This document shows, piece by piece, positions 13,608 through 23,172 of a DNA stretch of 23,858 bases; position 1 is the stretch's first letter, and each line of letters starts with the position of its first letter. A program made the position numbers and the translations under genes. The stretch spans positions 42,605 through 66,462 of the IMG/VR virus record IMGVR_UViG_3300003267_000135; one strand, 5' to 3'. Below the pieces are notes generated by a model. The model saw nothing but the letters and a program-made list of their open reading frames with translations, did not search any database and was not told where the DNA came from. This stretch comes from a virus.

Positions 13608-16600
13608 ATGGATGTCTTTGACCAAGTTGCCACAGCCGAACCAAAGGCTGATGCCTTCGACGTAGCCGAGCAGGAGCTTTCTCGCCAACAGAAAGCCGCG
13701 GACCGTCGTGGCGAAGCAGAGAAGTTGTTGAACCGATTCAAACCCGTTGAATCGCCCTATGATGACCTTTACGCTACGCTAGGCAGTCGCGCCGGACACG
13801 AACTAACCAAGGCTGCGCTGTTGGCTGGTGGAAAAAAAACGGACATCGCGCTCGGCGTCTTGGCTCCACTTGCGGCGACAGTGGCGTCAGCACCGATTCC
13901 AATTCCCGGCAGCACCGCGGCGGCGGGTGCGTCTTCATCCGCAGCGGCAGATGCCTTGGTTCAGGCGCGCGAATATCTACGCGGTGAACGCGATGACTTT
14001 TCCAAGGGGCGTCTGCTGGCAAGTGGCGTCACGGGCGCGGTTGTTCCGCCCGGCGTCAAGGCGGCATCCACCCCATTGCTTACGGCGGCGAAAACCGTCG
14101 GCATCCGCGGCGCGCAGGGCGCTGGTCTTGGGGCCGCGCACGAAGCCATTTCCGAGGCAATAGACGAGGGCAAGTTGCATGGTGGGGCCATTCTATCGGC
14201 CGGGCTGTTGGGCACGCTCGTTGGGGCAGGATTCGGCACGCTAGAGGGCGCTGCGCCGCACATCATCAAGGCACTTCGCGGCAAGACCGTCGCGGAAGCA
14301 AAGAAGGTTATTGCCGAAGAACTGCCGAAGCTGGACGCCAACGAGGCGTTGAGCGCGGCAGAAAAGGCGGAAGTGCGCGGCGTATTGGAGGGAGCGCAAA
14401 AGCGGATCGACGATCTGCTTGGCGTGAAGCCCGACACGGTGGCTCCGACTGCCGGCGATAGCGCGCTTGCGCGGCAGGCGAATGCGGAAGCCGCCCTTGG
14501 TGGTGAAGCTCCGATCACGCGGCTGCAAAAGGCCGACGAACGCGCGGCAGCATTGGGCGCAGCTCGCGCCGAGGACGTGAAGGCATCGCTTCTTGCCCGT
14601 CAGTTGGGAGAAGGCGAATCCACGGTTTTGACCGGCGATGAGGTTCAGAACCAATTGACGAAACTGGAAACGCGTCCCGGCGAGTCGCGACGTGAACGCG
14701 CCCGGTTGCTGGCAAAACAAGCTCAAGCCACTGCGCCCGGCGATGAGGTTGCCGCTGAATTGTCGGCACAGGCGGATCGTGTGCTGCGCGCGGAGGGAAA
14801 TGAAGGCCAAGGGCCGACTCCGGTTCGCCGTCCGGCGTCAGCCGAAAAACCCGCACAATCGGAAGCGGTCCCACAAACTGAAAAGCCGCCTGTTGAGGCG
14901 GCTCCCACGGGTCAACCCGTGTCATCTGAGGTGCGGCCGGATACCGTGCCGACTCAGGCGACGGAGGCCGTTGCACCAACCAAGTCCGCGAGCAATCGCG
15001 AAATTGCCGACCAAAAACGGCGGATTCGGGACATGGAGCGACAGGCCGAAAAGCTGGACGCCATCGATCCGACGCGCGCGAACGATGTGCGCGACAAGTT
15101 GGAGGCTGAACGCCTGAAACTGGCTGGCATGGTGGCCAACAAGAAGGAGGGTGCGCGGCCAACCGTGGGCGTCGGACCCGACGGCACGCGCGACATTCTG
15201 ACGGACATCGCCGAATACGTCGGCACGCTGCGCACAGCTGGCGACAGCGAATCGAAGGCGCGGCTCAATGTGCTCCAAGGTATCGCCCGGCGTCTGCGCG
15301 GCGGCATTGAAGGAGCCGAATGGAGCGACGCGATCGAGACGCTGAACAGCATCGGCGCGCGTTCGAACAGCGAAGCAGGAGCATACAACTTCACGACCGC
15401 GGCAGAACTTGAGGACGCGATTTCCAACGCGCTTGCCGCACGGGAAAAGGCGCGTGGTTCGCTCAAGGTGGAGAATTACCAACAGCGCGTTGAAGAGGGG
15501 TTCATTGCTGCAAACGAGGAAGATGCTGCGCGGCTACTCGCTTCGGGCAAAGGGCGGCAGATCGAAGAGATCGGCGTGGGCGGAAAATTCAAGATCGACG
15601 GCGAGAAGTTCTCGATTGTTGGTGTCGAGGAAACAGCGAACGGCACATACGAATACATCGTCAAGGACGGGCATATGTTCCGCGTGCCCGAGGGAACTGT
15701 TGTCACGCCGGACAAAGGGAAGGTGACGCACGCCAAGCGACTTTCAAAGGCATCGACCGATTTTCTGCCTTCCGAAGATTTGCCGCAGTCTCCCCAAGGA
15801 GGAGCTGAGATTACGCCGAACGTTTCGCCGGAAGGGGCTGCGGCATCTAAAGCCGAAGGCTTCCGGCTCGAATCTGTCACAAACGAACAGCAGGCGGCGG
15901 AAGCTGCGGCAAAGCGCGAGCGTTTACTGGCGCAGGAGCGTAAGCAGAAGATCGAAACGCTTGCCGAAAAGCCGTTGACGGGCGACAGCTCGGACGTGGG
16001 CCAAGGCACGTTGCTCGCGGGCGACGAAGATTTGTTCAGCGGGCCGAGTGCGGAAACGTTGGCGAAGAAAGATCAGCGCGGCTCCATCGGCACCGGCCTA
16101 CTCTTCAGCACTCCATTGCAGTCCGCGTTGGGCGGCGTCGCTGGTGGCGTTTACGGATCAACGCAGGGCGCAACGCCGGATGAGCGTCGCCAAAACATGC
16201 TGCTAGGTGCGGCGGCTGGCGCGGCTGGTGGCGCGGGGCTACGCATCGCGGGAAAAGCTGTGCTCAGTCGCATGGGCGCGAAACCCGTTTACGAGATCGA
16301 CAAGCATCTTGCGCCGCCACCGTTGCCCAAGATCACTGAACAACTCGACAAAGTGCCGAGCACGATCAAGGCGGCGACGCTCTCGATTTATGCGCCGTTG
16401 GACAAACTCGTTGAGGACGTGCGCAAGGCGGCATCGTGGCTGTATGTTATTCCAAAGCGCGAGTTGCCGTTGAGCCGTGAGTTTGAACAGGTCGCAGGCG
16501 CAGCGGGCAAAGCCGGTCAGGATGTGAAGGATTACGTGCGCAACGTGCTCGATGCCGTGGGCGCGGATGATCGCCAGAACTTTGATCGGCTGGTGGCGCT

Positions 16601-19076
16601 CAAACGCATTGAACAGCGGTTGGCGTGGAACGACGCCAACGCCAGTGATCGCAAGGTTGTCGGCGACTGGACGCACGCCAAGGTTGCCGCGGATTTGGCG
16701 AAACTTGAAGCTGAGATCGGCGCACCACGCGTTGCCGAGTTGGACAAGATCGCGAGCGGCATCATGCAGACCGAGGCCGACGACGCGTTGCGGTTGCAGG
16801 TTCAAAGCGGCCGACTGTCACAGGAGTCCTACAACCGCATCAAGTCGGAGAACGATTTCTACGCGCCGTTCAAAGTGCTCGATCACTTGGAAGGATTCGA
16901 CACGGGCGCGTCGCGCGCGGTCGATACGCGGGACCAACTGGCAAAGGTCATCGAAGGCATCCACAGCACGGATTTCCATATTGAGAATCCGTCGGTTGCT
17001 CTGGCGCAGCACATTTTCAAAGGCCGCATTCTCGCCGAGAAAAACCTGAAAATGCTGGAGCTGGCAAAGCTCGCCGACAACGACGTATCGGGAACGTTGA
17101 TTCGTAAACTGCAACCTCACGACGAGCCGCGCCGTGGTTACGAGACGGTGAACTATTTCGACAACGGGACGCCGATGCGTCTTGAGGTGAAACCCGATGT
17201 TGCCGAAGCCGTGAAGGGGTTGAACGCCACGCAAGCGGGATGGGTCGCCAACTTCGCGCGCAAGGCGGCAGGCGTCTTCCGATTTGGAGCGACTACCGGC
17301 AACGTCGCGTTTCAGCCGGTCAACTTCACGCTGGCCGATCAGCCGAACGTCTGGCTCGTCAGCAAATACGGCCTGAAAGGCGCACAGGACATTTGGCGCG
17401 CACCGATTGATTTTATCCACGGCGGTTACGCGTCGATTTTCTCAAACCTGCTCGGCGGCGAGGGCGGGGCGTTCGCCAAGGTCGGCGCGCACGTGCCCGG
17501 CGTGAAACAGGCCAATGACGCAGCGGCAAAGCTCGCCCGCGAGTTCTATGAGAGCGGTGCGGCTGGCTCCAACTGGCAGGAGTTAATCGACACGATGGGC
17601 GGAACCGTGGACGAAAAGCGTTTGCTCGGATCGCTCAAGCTGGGTGAACACAGCCTGCTTGATTCAATCGGCTCCATCAACAAGGCGATCGAGGAGTCGT
17701 CAAAGATGATGGGATTCAAACGCGGTCTGCGCATTGAGGGCATCGACAAGATGACGCCGGCACAGGCCGAGGAGGCGTTGAAGAAAGTCGTCGCCGAGGT
17801 GCGCAATTTCGCGGGCTCGCCGGACTTCTTCCGCAGCGGTTGGGCAGTGCGCGATCTGAACAACCTTGCGCAAATGTTCCTGAATGCGCGCGTGCAGGGC
17901 ATCACCAACCTGACGGGACGACTGGCCGGCGCGGACGGCGTTGGACCGGCACGCGACGCTTGGTTGCGCATCGCCGGCACGATCGGCACAGGCGCGGCGT
18001 ATCTATGGTATCGCAATCACGCGCCGGAAAACGAAGCGGATTACAACGCGCGCAGCGAAGCCGAGCGGAAGAACTACTTCCTTTTCCCACGCTATGACGA
18101 GTCGGGCAAGCCGCTGTATAGCACCAACGAGTTTGGGCAGAGCGTGCGGGAATACTGGCGTTTGCCGAAGCGCGAAGTGCTGCAATACATGGGCAACACC
18201 GTGGAATCGGCGCTCGACTTCGCGCACGACAAAGACCCGGATGCGGTGAAGAACTACGGCGTTCAGATGCTCGAAAACTTGAGCCCAGTGAACGTCGGCG
18301 GGCGCAACGCACGGGAGCGATTTGAGAGCGTGATCGGCGGCGCAAACCCGTTGGTCAAAGTGCCGTTTGAGCAAGTGAGCGGGCGCGACACATTTCGGCA
18401 TCGCGACATTCTCCCGACCGATGATTTCAAGCGCGCGTCGCCCGAGAACCAATTCACCGAGACAACGCCAAAACTGATGGTGAGGGCGGCGCACGCGATG
18501 CCGTCATTTGCGCCGGACAATCTGCGCAGTCCGATGATGCTGCAAAACCTCGTCGAAGGCGCGAGCGGGCGTGTGCTCACGCAGTTCTTGCCGAAGAATC
18601 AACCGGAGGGACGCGATCCCACAGCGGCGGCGGTTGCCGGCAATCCACTGACCGCACGCATGGCCGGTTCGCTTTACGTGGACCGCAGCAAGGAGCAGGA
18701 GCAGATCGATACGCTGAAGCGTGCGGAAGCCGACACGCGCGTTGAAAAGAAGCGGGGCGCGAAGGAGACGATTTCCGAGTTGAAAACCCTGTCGGCTCCG
18801 GAGGTTTCACAGCGGCTCAAGGACATTGCGACCAATCGCCCCGAGCTGTTTGAGCAGATCATCACGGAGATGAACAAGTCCGAGCGCGACGTGATTGATC
18901 GGCAGTTGCTTGGTCTTGGCGTGAAGAACGGCGCACGGGCGCAATTCATCGTCGGCCAACTGCGCACCATGCAGCCGGACAAGATCGCGGATTATCTGAA
19001 GCGATTGAGCCAAGGCGATGAGGCTCCGCTGACGCCTGAAGTGTTTGAGCAAGTGACGGCGCTACTTGGGAAATGA
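13608..19076 (+). CDS. Giant ejection / large polyvalent-type virion protein (gp16-like, 1822 aa)
   Basis: The largest gene, in the T7 gene 16 position and longer than gp16 (1318 aa). In order: a soluble start; small-residue-rich hydrophobic segments near residues 80-115 and 190-215; a long charged, Pro/Ala-rich linker to about residue 530; a small beta domain at about 642-704 (VGGKFKIDGEKFSIVGVEE); and glycine-zipper-like segments near 829-880. From about 895 to 1480 the region matches my recollection of large polyvalent protein-associated domains (LPD38-like), including GVFRFGATTGNVAFQPVNF and DLNNLAQMFLNARVQG. A helical C-terminus follows. I see no N-terminal lytic transglycosylase of the kind in T7 gp16. 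The stop overlaps the next start (ATGA). AAGG lies two bases before the ATG. Confidence 0.68.
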   Translation: MDVFDQVATAEPKADAFDVAEQELSRQQKAADRRGEAEKLLNRFKPVESPYDDLYATLGSRAGHELTKAALLAGGKKTDIALGVLAPLAATVASAPIPIPGSTAAAGASSSAAADALVQAREYLRGERDDFSKGRLLASGVTGAVVPPGVKAASTPLLTAAKTVGIRGAQGAGLGAAHEAISEAIDEGKLHGGAILSAGLLGTLVGAGFGTLEGAAPHIIKALRGKTVAEAKKVIAEELPKLDANEALSAAEKAEVRGVLEGAQKRIDDLLGVKPDTVAPTAGDSALARQANAEAALGGEAPITRLQKADERAAALGAARAEDVKASLLARQLGEGESTVLTGDEVQNQLTKLETRPGESRRERARLLAKQAQATAPGDEVAAELSAQADRVLRAEGNEGQGPTPVRRPASAEKPAQSEAVPQTEKPPVEAAPTGQPVSSEVRPDTVPTQATEAVAPTKSASNREIADQKRRIRDMERQAEKLDAIDPTRANDVRDKLEAERLKLAGMVANKKEGARPTVGVGPDGTRDILTDIAEYVGTLRTAGDSESKARLNVLQGIARRLRGGIEGAEWSDAIETLNSIGARSNSEAGAYNFTTAAELEDAISNALAAREKARGSLKVENYQQRVEEGFIAANEEDAARLLASGKGRQIEEIGVGGKFKIDGEKFSIVGVEETANGTYEYIVKDGHMFRVPEGTVVTPDKGKVTHAKRLSKASTDFLPSEDLPQSPQGGAEITPNVSPEGAAASKAEGFRLESVTNEQQAAEAAAKRERLLAQERKQKIETLAEKPLTGDSSDVGQGTLLAGDEDLFSGPSAETLAKKDQRGSIGTGLLFSTPLQSALGGVAGGVYGSTQGATPDERRQNMLLGAAAGAAGGAGLRIAGKAVLSRMGAKPVYEIDKHLAPPPLPKITEQLDKVPSTIKAATLSIYAPLDKLVEDVRKAASWLYVIPKRELPLSREFEQVAGAAGKAGQDVKDYVRNVLDAVGADDRQNFDRLVALKRIEQRLAWNDANASDRKVVGDWTHAKVAADLAKLEAEIGAPRVAELDKIASGIMQTEADDALRLQVQSGRLSQESYNRIKSENDFYAPFKVLDHLEGFDTGASRAVDTRDQLAKVIEGIHSTDFHIENPSVALAQHIFKGRILAEKNLKMLELAKLADNDVSGTLIRKLQPHDEPRRGYETVNYFDNGTPMRLEVKPDVAEAVKGLNATQAGWVANFARKAAGVFRFGATTGNVAFQPVNFTLADQPNVWLVSKYGLKGAQDIWRAPIDFIHGGYASIFSNLLGGEGGAFAKVGAHVPGVKQANDAAAKLAREFYESGAAGSNWQELIDTMGGTVDEKRLLGSLKLGEHSLLDSIGSINKAIEESSKMMGFKRGLRIEGIDKMTPAQAEEALKKVVAEVRNFAGSPDFFRSGWAVRDLNNLAQMFLNARVQGITNLTGRLAGADGVGPARDAWLRIAGTIGTGAAYLWYRNHAPENEADYNARSEAERKNYFLFPRYDESGKPLYSTNEFGQSVREYWRLPKREVLQYMGNTVESALDFAHDKDPDAVKNYGVQMLENLSPVNVGGRNARERFESVIGGANPLVKVPFEQVSGRDTFRHRDILPTDDFKRASPENQFTETTPKLMVRAAHAMPSFAPDNLRSPMMLQNLVEGASGRVLTQFLPKNQPEGRDPTAAAVAGNPLTARMAGSLYVDRSKEQEQIDTLKRAEADTRVEKKRGAKETISELKTLSAPEVSQRLKDIATNRPELFEQIITEMNKSERDVIDRQLLGLGVKNGARAQFIVGQLRTMQPDKIADYLKRLSQGDEAPLTPEVFEQVTALLGK

Positions 19077-21661
19077 GCACAACCACCGATTTTTGCCTGA
19101 CGACGATCGGCGTTGCTCCCGTGCCGCCCGCGTCGGGAACAACGCTGGTTCTAGCCAGCGGAGTAGCGACATTCCCGCCCGCTCCATTTGACGCCGCGAT
19201 CTGGCCCAACGGCGTGCTGCCCAATCGCAGCAATATCGAAGTCGTCCGGGTCACAGAGGTCAATTTGCTGACAGGCCAATTCCGGATCATTCGTGCGCAG
19301 AATCAAACCACGGCTAAATCCGTGTTGGCCGGCTGGCAGATCGCCACCGTGATCGCGGAATTGGCGCTCGCCAGCGATGGCGTCGGGTTTGCCAATCCGA
19401 TGACGGCGATTGGCGATATGATCTATGGGCGCAATGCGGGAGTCGCGACACGCCTGCCGGGGAACACAACCCTACGCCGCAAGTTTCTCGCTCAAGCCGG
19501 GACGCTTCCGGTCAGTGCGCTGCCGCCAGTGTGGACGGATGGGCCGCGGTTCAACGTCCGCGATTTCGGCGCGGTGGGCAACGGCACCACGGACGACACG
19601 GCGGCAATCAACGCCGCTCGGGACGCGCTCGTAGCGGCTGGCGGCGGTGCGTTGTATTTTCCGGGTGGCAGCTACCGCACGGACGGGATTACGGCGATTA
19701 CGAGTTGCCCGGTGCATTTCGTCGGCGATGGCTTTTCGACTGCGACGATCATCAACTCGCACCTGACCAATCCCACGATTCAGGTGACAGGTCAGTTCAT
19801 GTCGATTGCGTGGCTCAAGTTCACTTGCACGCAAGACAGGATGAACGGCAATCCGTTGTTCAACATTGATGGCAACGGAACGGACGCGCTGGTGTATGTC
19901 TCCAATTGCCAGATACGCGCCAATGCGGACTGCTTCAAAGCATATCGCTGCCTCGCCAATTTCTCGCAAGTCACAATCAAGTGTCTGCGGCAAGGCGGCT
20001 ATGCCCTATGGTGCAAGTCGGCTGGGTTAACGGCGGTAAATTGTCTGTTCTTCACGGGGGGAACCAATCAGCCGCCGCTTTGGTTGCAGGGAACGGCCAC
20101 GTCGATTTCGATTGCAAACTGTGGCATCGCTGGGGCCGGTCCGCGCGCGTCCTACGTGCCGTCGTCCATCACAAGCACGGCGGGAAATTTCACGGTCAAT
20201 TTCTCGGTGAATCACACGTTCGCCGTGGGCGACTGGATCAACATTTCGGGAGTCACGCCGAGCGCGTATCGCGGCTTTTGGCGGATCGCGTCCAAGACCG
20301 CTACGAGCGTGACAATCACGTCGCCGATCAATCCCGGCAACGCCACGATCTCAATCGCAGCAACGGCATTGGTGGCGGATCAACGCTATGTCATCGGTGC
20401 GTTGGGAACAACCAACTGGACGACGGTGGGCGCAGCGGTCAACGCGGTCGGAATCCCGTTCAAGGCGAACGGGGCCGGCACTGGCAGCGGCACGGCAAAC
20501 GGGACGGTCTATTCGGTTTCATGCTCGGCGCTGATCGACAATGAGCTTGGGCCAATCAACGAATCCCAGATCACCGGCTCTCAATTCGGCGCGTCCGGAT
20601 ACCCCAAAGACCCCCTTTCCGTTGGTTTATACGTGGACGGACGGCGCGGGGATGGCGCGATAGAGGGGTGGCAACTCACCGCGTCCTACGTGGACATTGG
20701 CCGCGTTGGCGTGCTTCTGACAGGGAAAGGTCCCGCAGGCGCGGGCACAACCGGACGTTGGCTCATTGACTCGTGTTTTTTCGAGGGCAATGCGGGCGAT
20801 GGGGATTCCACCATGCTTGGACAGGTCTGGGTGGAGCAGTGTCCCGGCGTGACGCTGCGCGGCTTGAAGGGCAGCGACGCGGCAAAAGACTCGGACTGCA
20901 AGGCGCTCTATGTTTATTCCGACGGCGCGGCTCCGCTCTGTGATGGATTGAAGGTCACGGATTCGGAGCTGGGGACGTGTGAGAACTGGACAAGCGTGGG
21001 AGCGACCAACCTTGCCAAATACGGAGCGGCATTCGAGGGCCGGATCAATTACCTGACGTTCGCCAATAATACGGTCTGGGGAAAGACATCCCCGGTGCTG
21101 AACACAGGACCGGCAATTGATGCCACAACCGTAGTTAAGAGTTCCAATAATACATTTTTCACGGGCACCGTGTTTCCAACCACGCCGATTTATGTGCCGT
21201 TTTTCTCGAATGACGGCGGTGTTCCGGTCGGTGGGATCGTGCCATACTCGGGAGCTTTTGCGGATATTCCCTCCAATTGGGCATTGTGCGATGGTTCTGG
21301 CGGAACCGTTGATCTCCGAGATCGATTCATCCTTGGCACCGCTACCGAGGCCGACGTTGGCACCACGGGTGGAACCGCCCAACACAAACATGCCGCTGGA
21401 ACGCTTGCTGCCGATAGTGCCAGCGCCGGAACGCCAGCCGGAACCGTCACCGTCAATACGACGACCGCCAATGACACCGCGACAACGGGCGCGGGAGCGC
21501 GGGTTACTGCGGTCACAGGTGCGTCGTTTGCGGGCACTGCAATGGCCGGTCACACGCATACCATTTCCGGAAAGACTGCGGACGCGGAGGATGGCGGCGG
21601 GTCAACAGCCGATGTTCTGCCGCCATGGTTCAAGCTGGCGTTCATTCAACGCATGTCGTGA
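19073..21661 (+). CDS. Tailspike: virion-anchor, pectate-lyase-like helix, tail collar domain (862 aa)
   Basis: It occupies the T7 gene 17 (tail fibre) position. Residues 1-110 resemble a widespread virion-anchoring module (GTTLVLASGVATFPPAPF, NIEVVRVTEVN and IIRAQNQTTAKSV). From residue 160, FNVRDFGAVGNGTTDDTAAI is a textbook pectate-lyase-superfamily start, with YFPGGSYRT after it. An inserted module near 432-480 (YVIGALGTTNWTTVGAAVNA) is a common phage fibre unit. Residues 717-862 form a tail collar domain (GGIVPYSGAF, WALCDGSGGTVDLRDRFILG), ending with His-rich HKH and HTHTISG strands. It likely recognises or cleaves surface polysaccharide. Translation is coupled to the previous gene through ATGA. 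Confidence 0.85.
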   Translation: MSTTTDFCLTTIGVAPVPPASGTTLVLASGVATFPPAPFDAAIWPNGVLPNRSNIEVVRVTEVNLLTGQFRIIRAQNQTTAKSVLAGWQIATVIAELALASDGVGFANPMTAIGDMIYGRNAGVATRLPGNTTLRRKFLAQAGTLPVSALPPVWTDGPRFNVRDFGAVGNGTTDDTAAINAARDALVAAGGGALYFPGGSYRTDGITAITSCPVHFVGDGFSTATIINSHLTNPTIQVTGQFMSIAWLKFTCTQDRMNGNPLFNIDGNGTDALVYVSNCQIRANADCFKAYRCLANFSQVTIKCLRQGGYALWCKSAGLTAVNCLFFTGGTNQPPLWLQGTATSISIANCGIAGAGPRASYVPSSITSTAGNFTVNFSVNHTFAVGDWINISGVTPSAYRGFWRIASKTATSVTITSPINPGNATISIAATALVADQRYVIGALGTTNWTTVGAAVNAVGIPFKANGAGTGSGTANGTVYSVSCSALIDNELGPINESQITGSQFGASGYPKDPLSVGLYVDGRRGDGAIEGWQLTASYVDIGRVGVLLTGKGPAGAGTTGRWLIDSCFFEGNAGDGDSTMLGQVWVEQCPGVTLRGLKGSDAAKDSDCKALYVYSDGAAPLCDGLKVTDSELGTCENWTSVGATNLAKYGAAFEGRINYLTFANNTVWGKTSPVLNTGPAIDATTVVKSSNNTFFTGTVFPTTPIYVPFFSNDGGVPVGGIVPYSGAFADIPSNWALCDGSGGTVDLRDRFILGTATEADVGTTGGTAQHKHAAGTLAADSASAGTPAGTVTVNTTTANDTATTGAGARVTAVTGASFAGTAMAGHTHTISGKTADAEDGGGSTADVLPPWFKLAFIQRMS

Positions 21662-21667
21662 TTCGGA

Positions 21668-21696
21668 TTGAATACGGAATTTCCTGATACTATCAG
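21668..21696 (+). promoter_or_regulatory. Possible sigma-70-like promoter with palindrome
   Basis: TTGAAT (21668-21673) and TATCAG (21691-21696) are 17 bases apart, each matching four of six consensus positions. The -10-like box is half of a perfect palindrome CTGATA-C-TATCAG (21684-21696), which could be an operator. It lies in one of only two sizeable gaps of the phage block, so a separate transcript for the following fibre and lysis genes is plausible. The match is modest. Confidence 0.3.
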
Positions 21697-21718
21697 CCAG
21701 AAATAATCCTAACCGCCC

Positions 21719-22270
21719 ATGAGCCTTTTAGCACCAATCCAAGCCGGAAACACCGAAGGCGTGAAGTGGGCAAAACTGCAACGCTGGATGCGTCAGGCCG
21801 TCGATAATGCCGGCATCTCCTACACCATGAGCTATCCACTTACCGACATTGATCCGAGCGATACCGAAGGCGTGAAATGGGCAAAGCTCGGCGCGTGGAC
21901 ACAACTCCTTGCCGCGAATATCGTGCCCGCGGGCGGTGGCGGCGGCGGTCTCATCACGAGCGCAGTGCTCACAGGTGCGGCGGCGGTGAATGATATTGTT
22001 GGATACTACGCAGCTCCCGCGGCGACCACCATCAGCCGCGTGCAGATCGCGGCGCAGACTCCCCCTGTTGGCGCGGCGCTCAAAGTTACACTGGTGGACG
22101 GCAGCGGCGTCTCACTCGGCGAAATCGCCACGTTGGACGATGGCGCATCGTTTCAAGAAACCGTTCTTGGCACGCCACTCGTCCTCGCGCCGGGCGAAGT
22201 CGTGCGGTTCAAAATTACCCAAATCGGGTCAGGAACGTCGGGCGGCTACCTCACCATCAATCTGCTATGA
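21719..22270 (+). CDS. Short fibre-like protein with AQTPPVG module (183 aa)
   Basis: Residues 1-60 hold two copies of a TEGVKWAKL-x-x-W unit 37 residues apart. A glycine hinge (PAGGGGGG) follows. Residues 79-183 align over their whole length with the N-terminal module of the fibre gene at 3648 (RVQIAAQTPPVG, LKVTLVDGSG, LAPGEVVRFKITQI, YLTINLL). It is probably a structural or receptor-binding component sharing an attachment partner with that fibre. The stop overlaps the next gene start as ATGA. The start lies 58 bases after the tailspike stop, with no Shine-Dalgarno but an AATAATC upstream. Confidence 0.6.
   Translation: MSLLAPIQAGNTEGVKWAKLQRWMRQAVDNAGISYTMSYPLTDIDPSDTEGVKWAKLGAWTQLLAANIVPAGGGGGGLITSAVLTGAAAVNDIVGYYAAPAATTISRVQIAAQTPPVGAALKVTLVDGSGVSLGEIATLDDGASFQETVLGTPLVLAPGEVVRFKITQIGSGTSGGYLTINLL
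21749..21889 (+). repeat. Imperfect repeat encoding TEGVKWAKL units
   Basis: Two related segments, beginning at 21749 and 21860 and 111 bases apart, encode NTEGVKWAKL and DTEGVKWAKL. Third-codon-position differences (GTGAAGTGGGCAAAACTG against GTGAAATGGGCAAAGCTC) show the protein motif rather than the DNA is conserved. This argues for an old duplication kept by selection. Confidence 0.75.
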
Positions 22271-23172
22271 AAACACCCCTCATATTTTTCGCTTTCATCG
22301 CTTCGCCCCTGTTTGGCGCGGTCGCCATTCCTCCTTCGGACATTAGCCCGCTCGCGACCGGGACGGTGTTGGGGCGTTCCGCCGCGGGCAGCGGTCCGTC
22401 CTCTGCGTTGACCACATTGCCGAGTCCGGTTCAAGACAACATCACGCGGCTTGGGACGGTTACGAGTGGCACGTGGAATGGGGGCGTCGTAACTGGTCAA
22501 TACGGCGGCACTGGCGTAGCCAATACCGGAAAGACGATCACGCTCGGAGGAAACTTCACCACGTCGGGTGCATTTGCGACGACGTTGACCGTCACAAACA
22601 CCACGACTGTTACGCTTCCCACGTCCGGCACGCTGGCGACAACTGCGGCCACTGTGCCATCAATTGCCGGCACAAGCGGAATGGTGCTCGTTAATGGAGG
22701 GACTGGATCGGTGGCAGGCTCGGCGGTCACGCTTTCATTGCCGACAGCGATCACCGGGTTGGACTCCATCCTGTTCTCGACGGACGCGAAGCTGTCGCGG
22801 ACGCAAGCGGGCGGACTCAAGATCACGCACCCGGCCGGCAACAACCCGGTGTTGAAGTTCGAGGAGACCGCAACGCTGACCGCCCAATTCGAGACATTCA
22901 GCGGCGACTTCTACGTTTCGACGACCCAAAGCGGCAAATCGATCATCTTCCGGACGGCGGCACTGCAAACGGCGCTGACGCTCAATTCGTCCCAAAACGC
23001 CGTATTTGCCGGGAGCGTCACGACTGCGGCCCCGAACGGCGGCACGGCGGCAGCGTGGAAGAATGGTGCTGTTCGAACGAGCACGGGTTTACTCGTCTCT
23101 ACAACGACGGGCATCCAACTGGATGTAGCGGGCACGCTCTACACGCTGGCGGTATTGACCACAAACCCATGA
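22267..23172 (+). CDS. Secreted-type fibre/adhesin-like protein with signal peptide (301 aa)
   Basis: The N-terminus MKTPLIFFAFIASPLFGAVA is a textbook signal peptide with a likely cleavage after AVA. The rest is T/G/S-rich and beta-stranded. It includes GTVTSGTWNGGVVTGQYGGT and TLTVTNTTTVTLPTSGTLAT, both typical of phage fibre repeats, and a C-terminal KNGAVRTSTGLLVSTTTGIQ region typical of distal fibre tips. A signal peptide on a virion fibre is unusual, since virions assemble in the cytoplasm. It may be a surface adhesin expressed by the infected or lysogenic cell, or the hydrophobic start may have another role. The start overlaps the previous stop (ATGA) and the stop overlaps the next start. 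Confidence 0.65.
   Translation: MKTPLIFFAFIASPLFGAVAIPPSDISPLATGTVLGRSAAGSGPSSALTTLPSPVQDNITRLGTVTSGTWNGGVVTGQYGGTGVANTGKTITLGGNFTTSGAFATTLTVTNTTTVTLPTSGTLATTAATVPSIAGTSGMVLVNGGTGSVAGSAVTLSLPTAITGLDSILFSTDAKLSRTQAGGLKITHPAGNNPVLKFEETATLTAQFETFSGDFYVSTTQSGKSIIFRTAALQTALTLNSSQNAVFAGSVTTAAPNGGTAAAWKNGAVRTSTGLLVSTTTGIQLDVAGTLYTLAVLTTNP

Noticed and set aside
20627-21559. Minus-strand frame of 310 codons opposite the tailspike
   Set aside because: The plus-strand gene has recognisable lyase and collar domains; the antisense frame has none.
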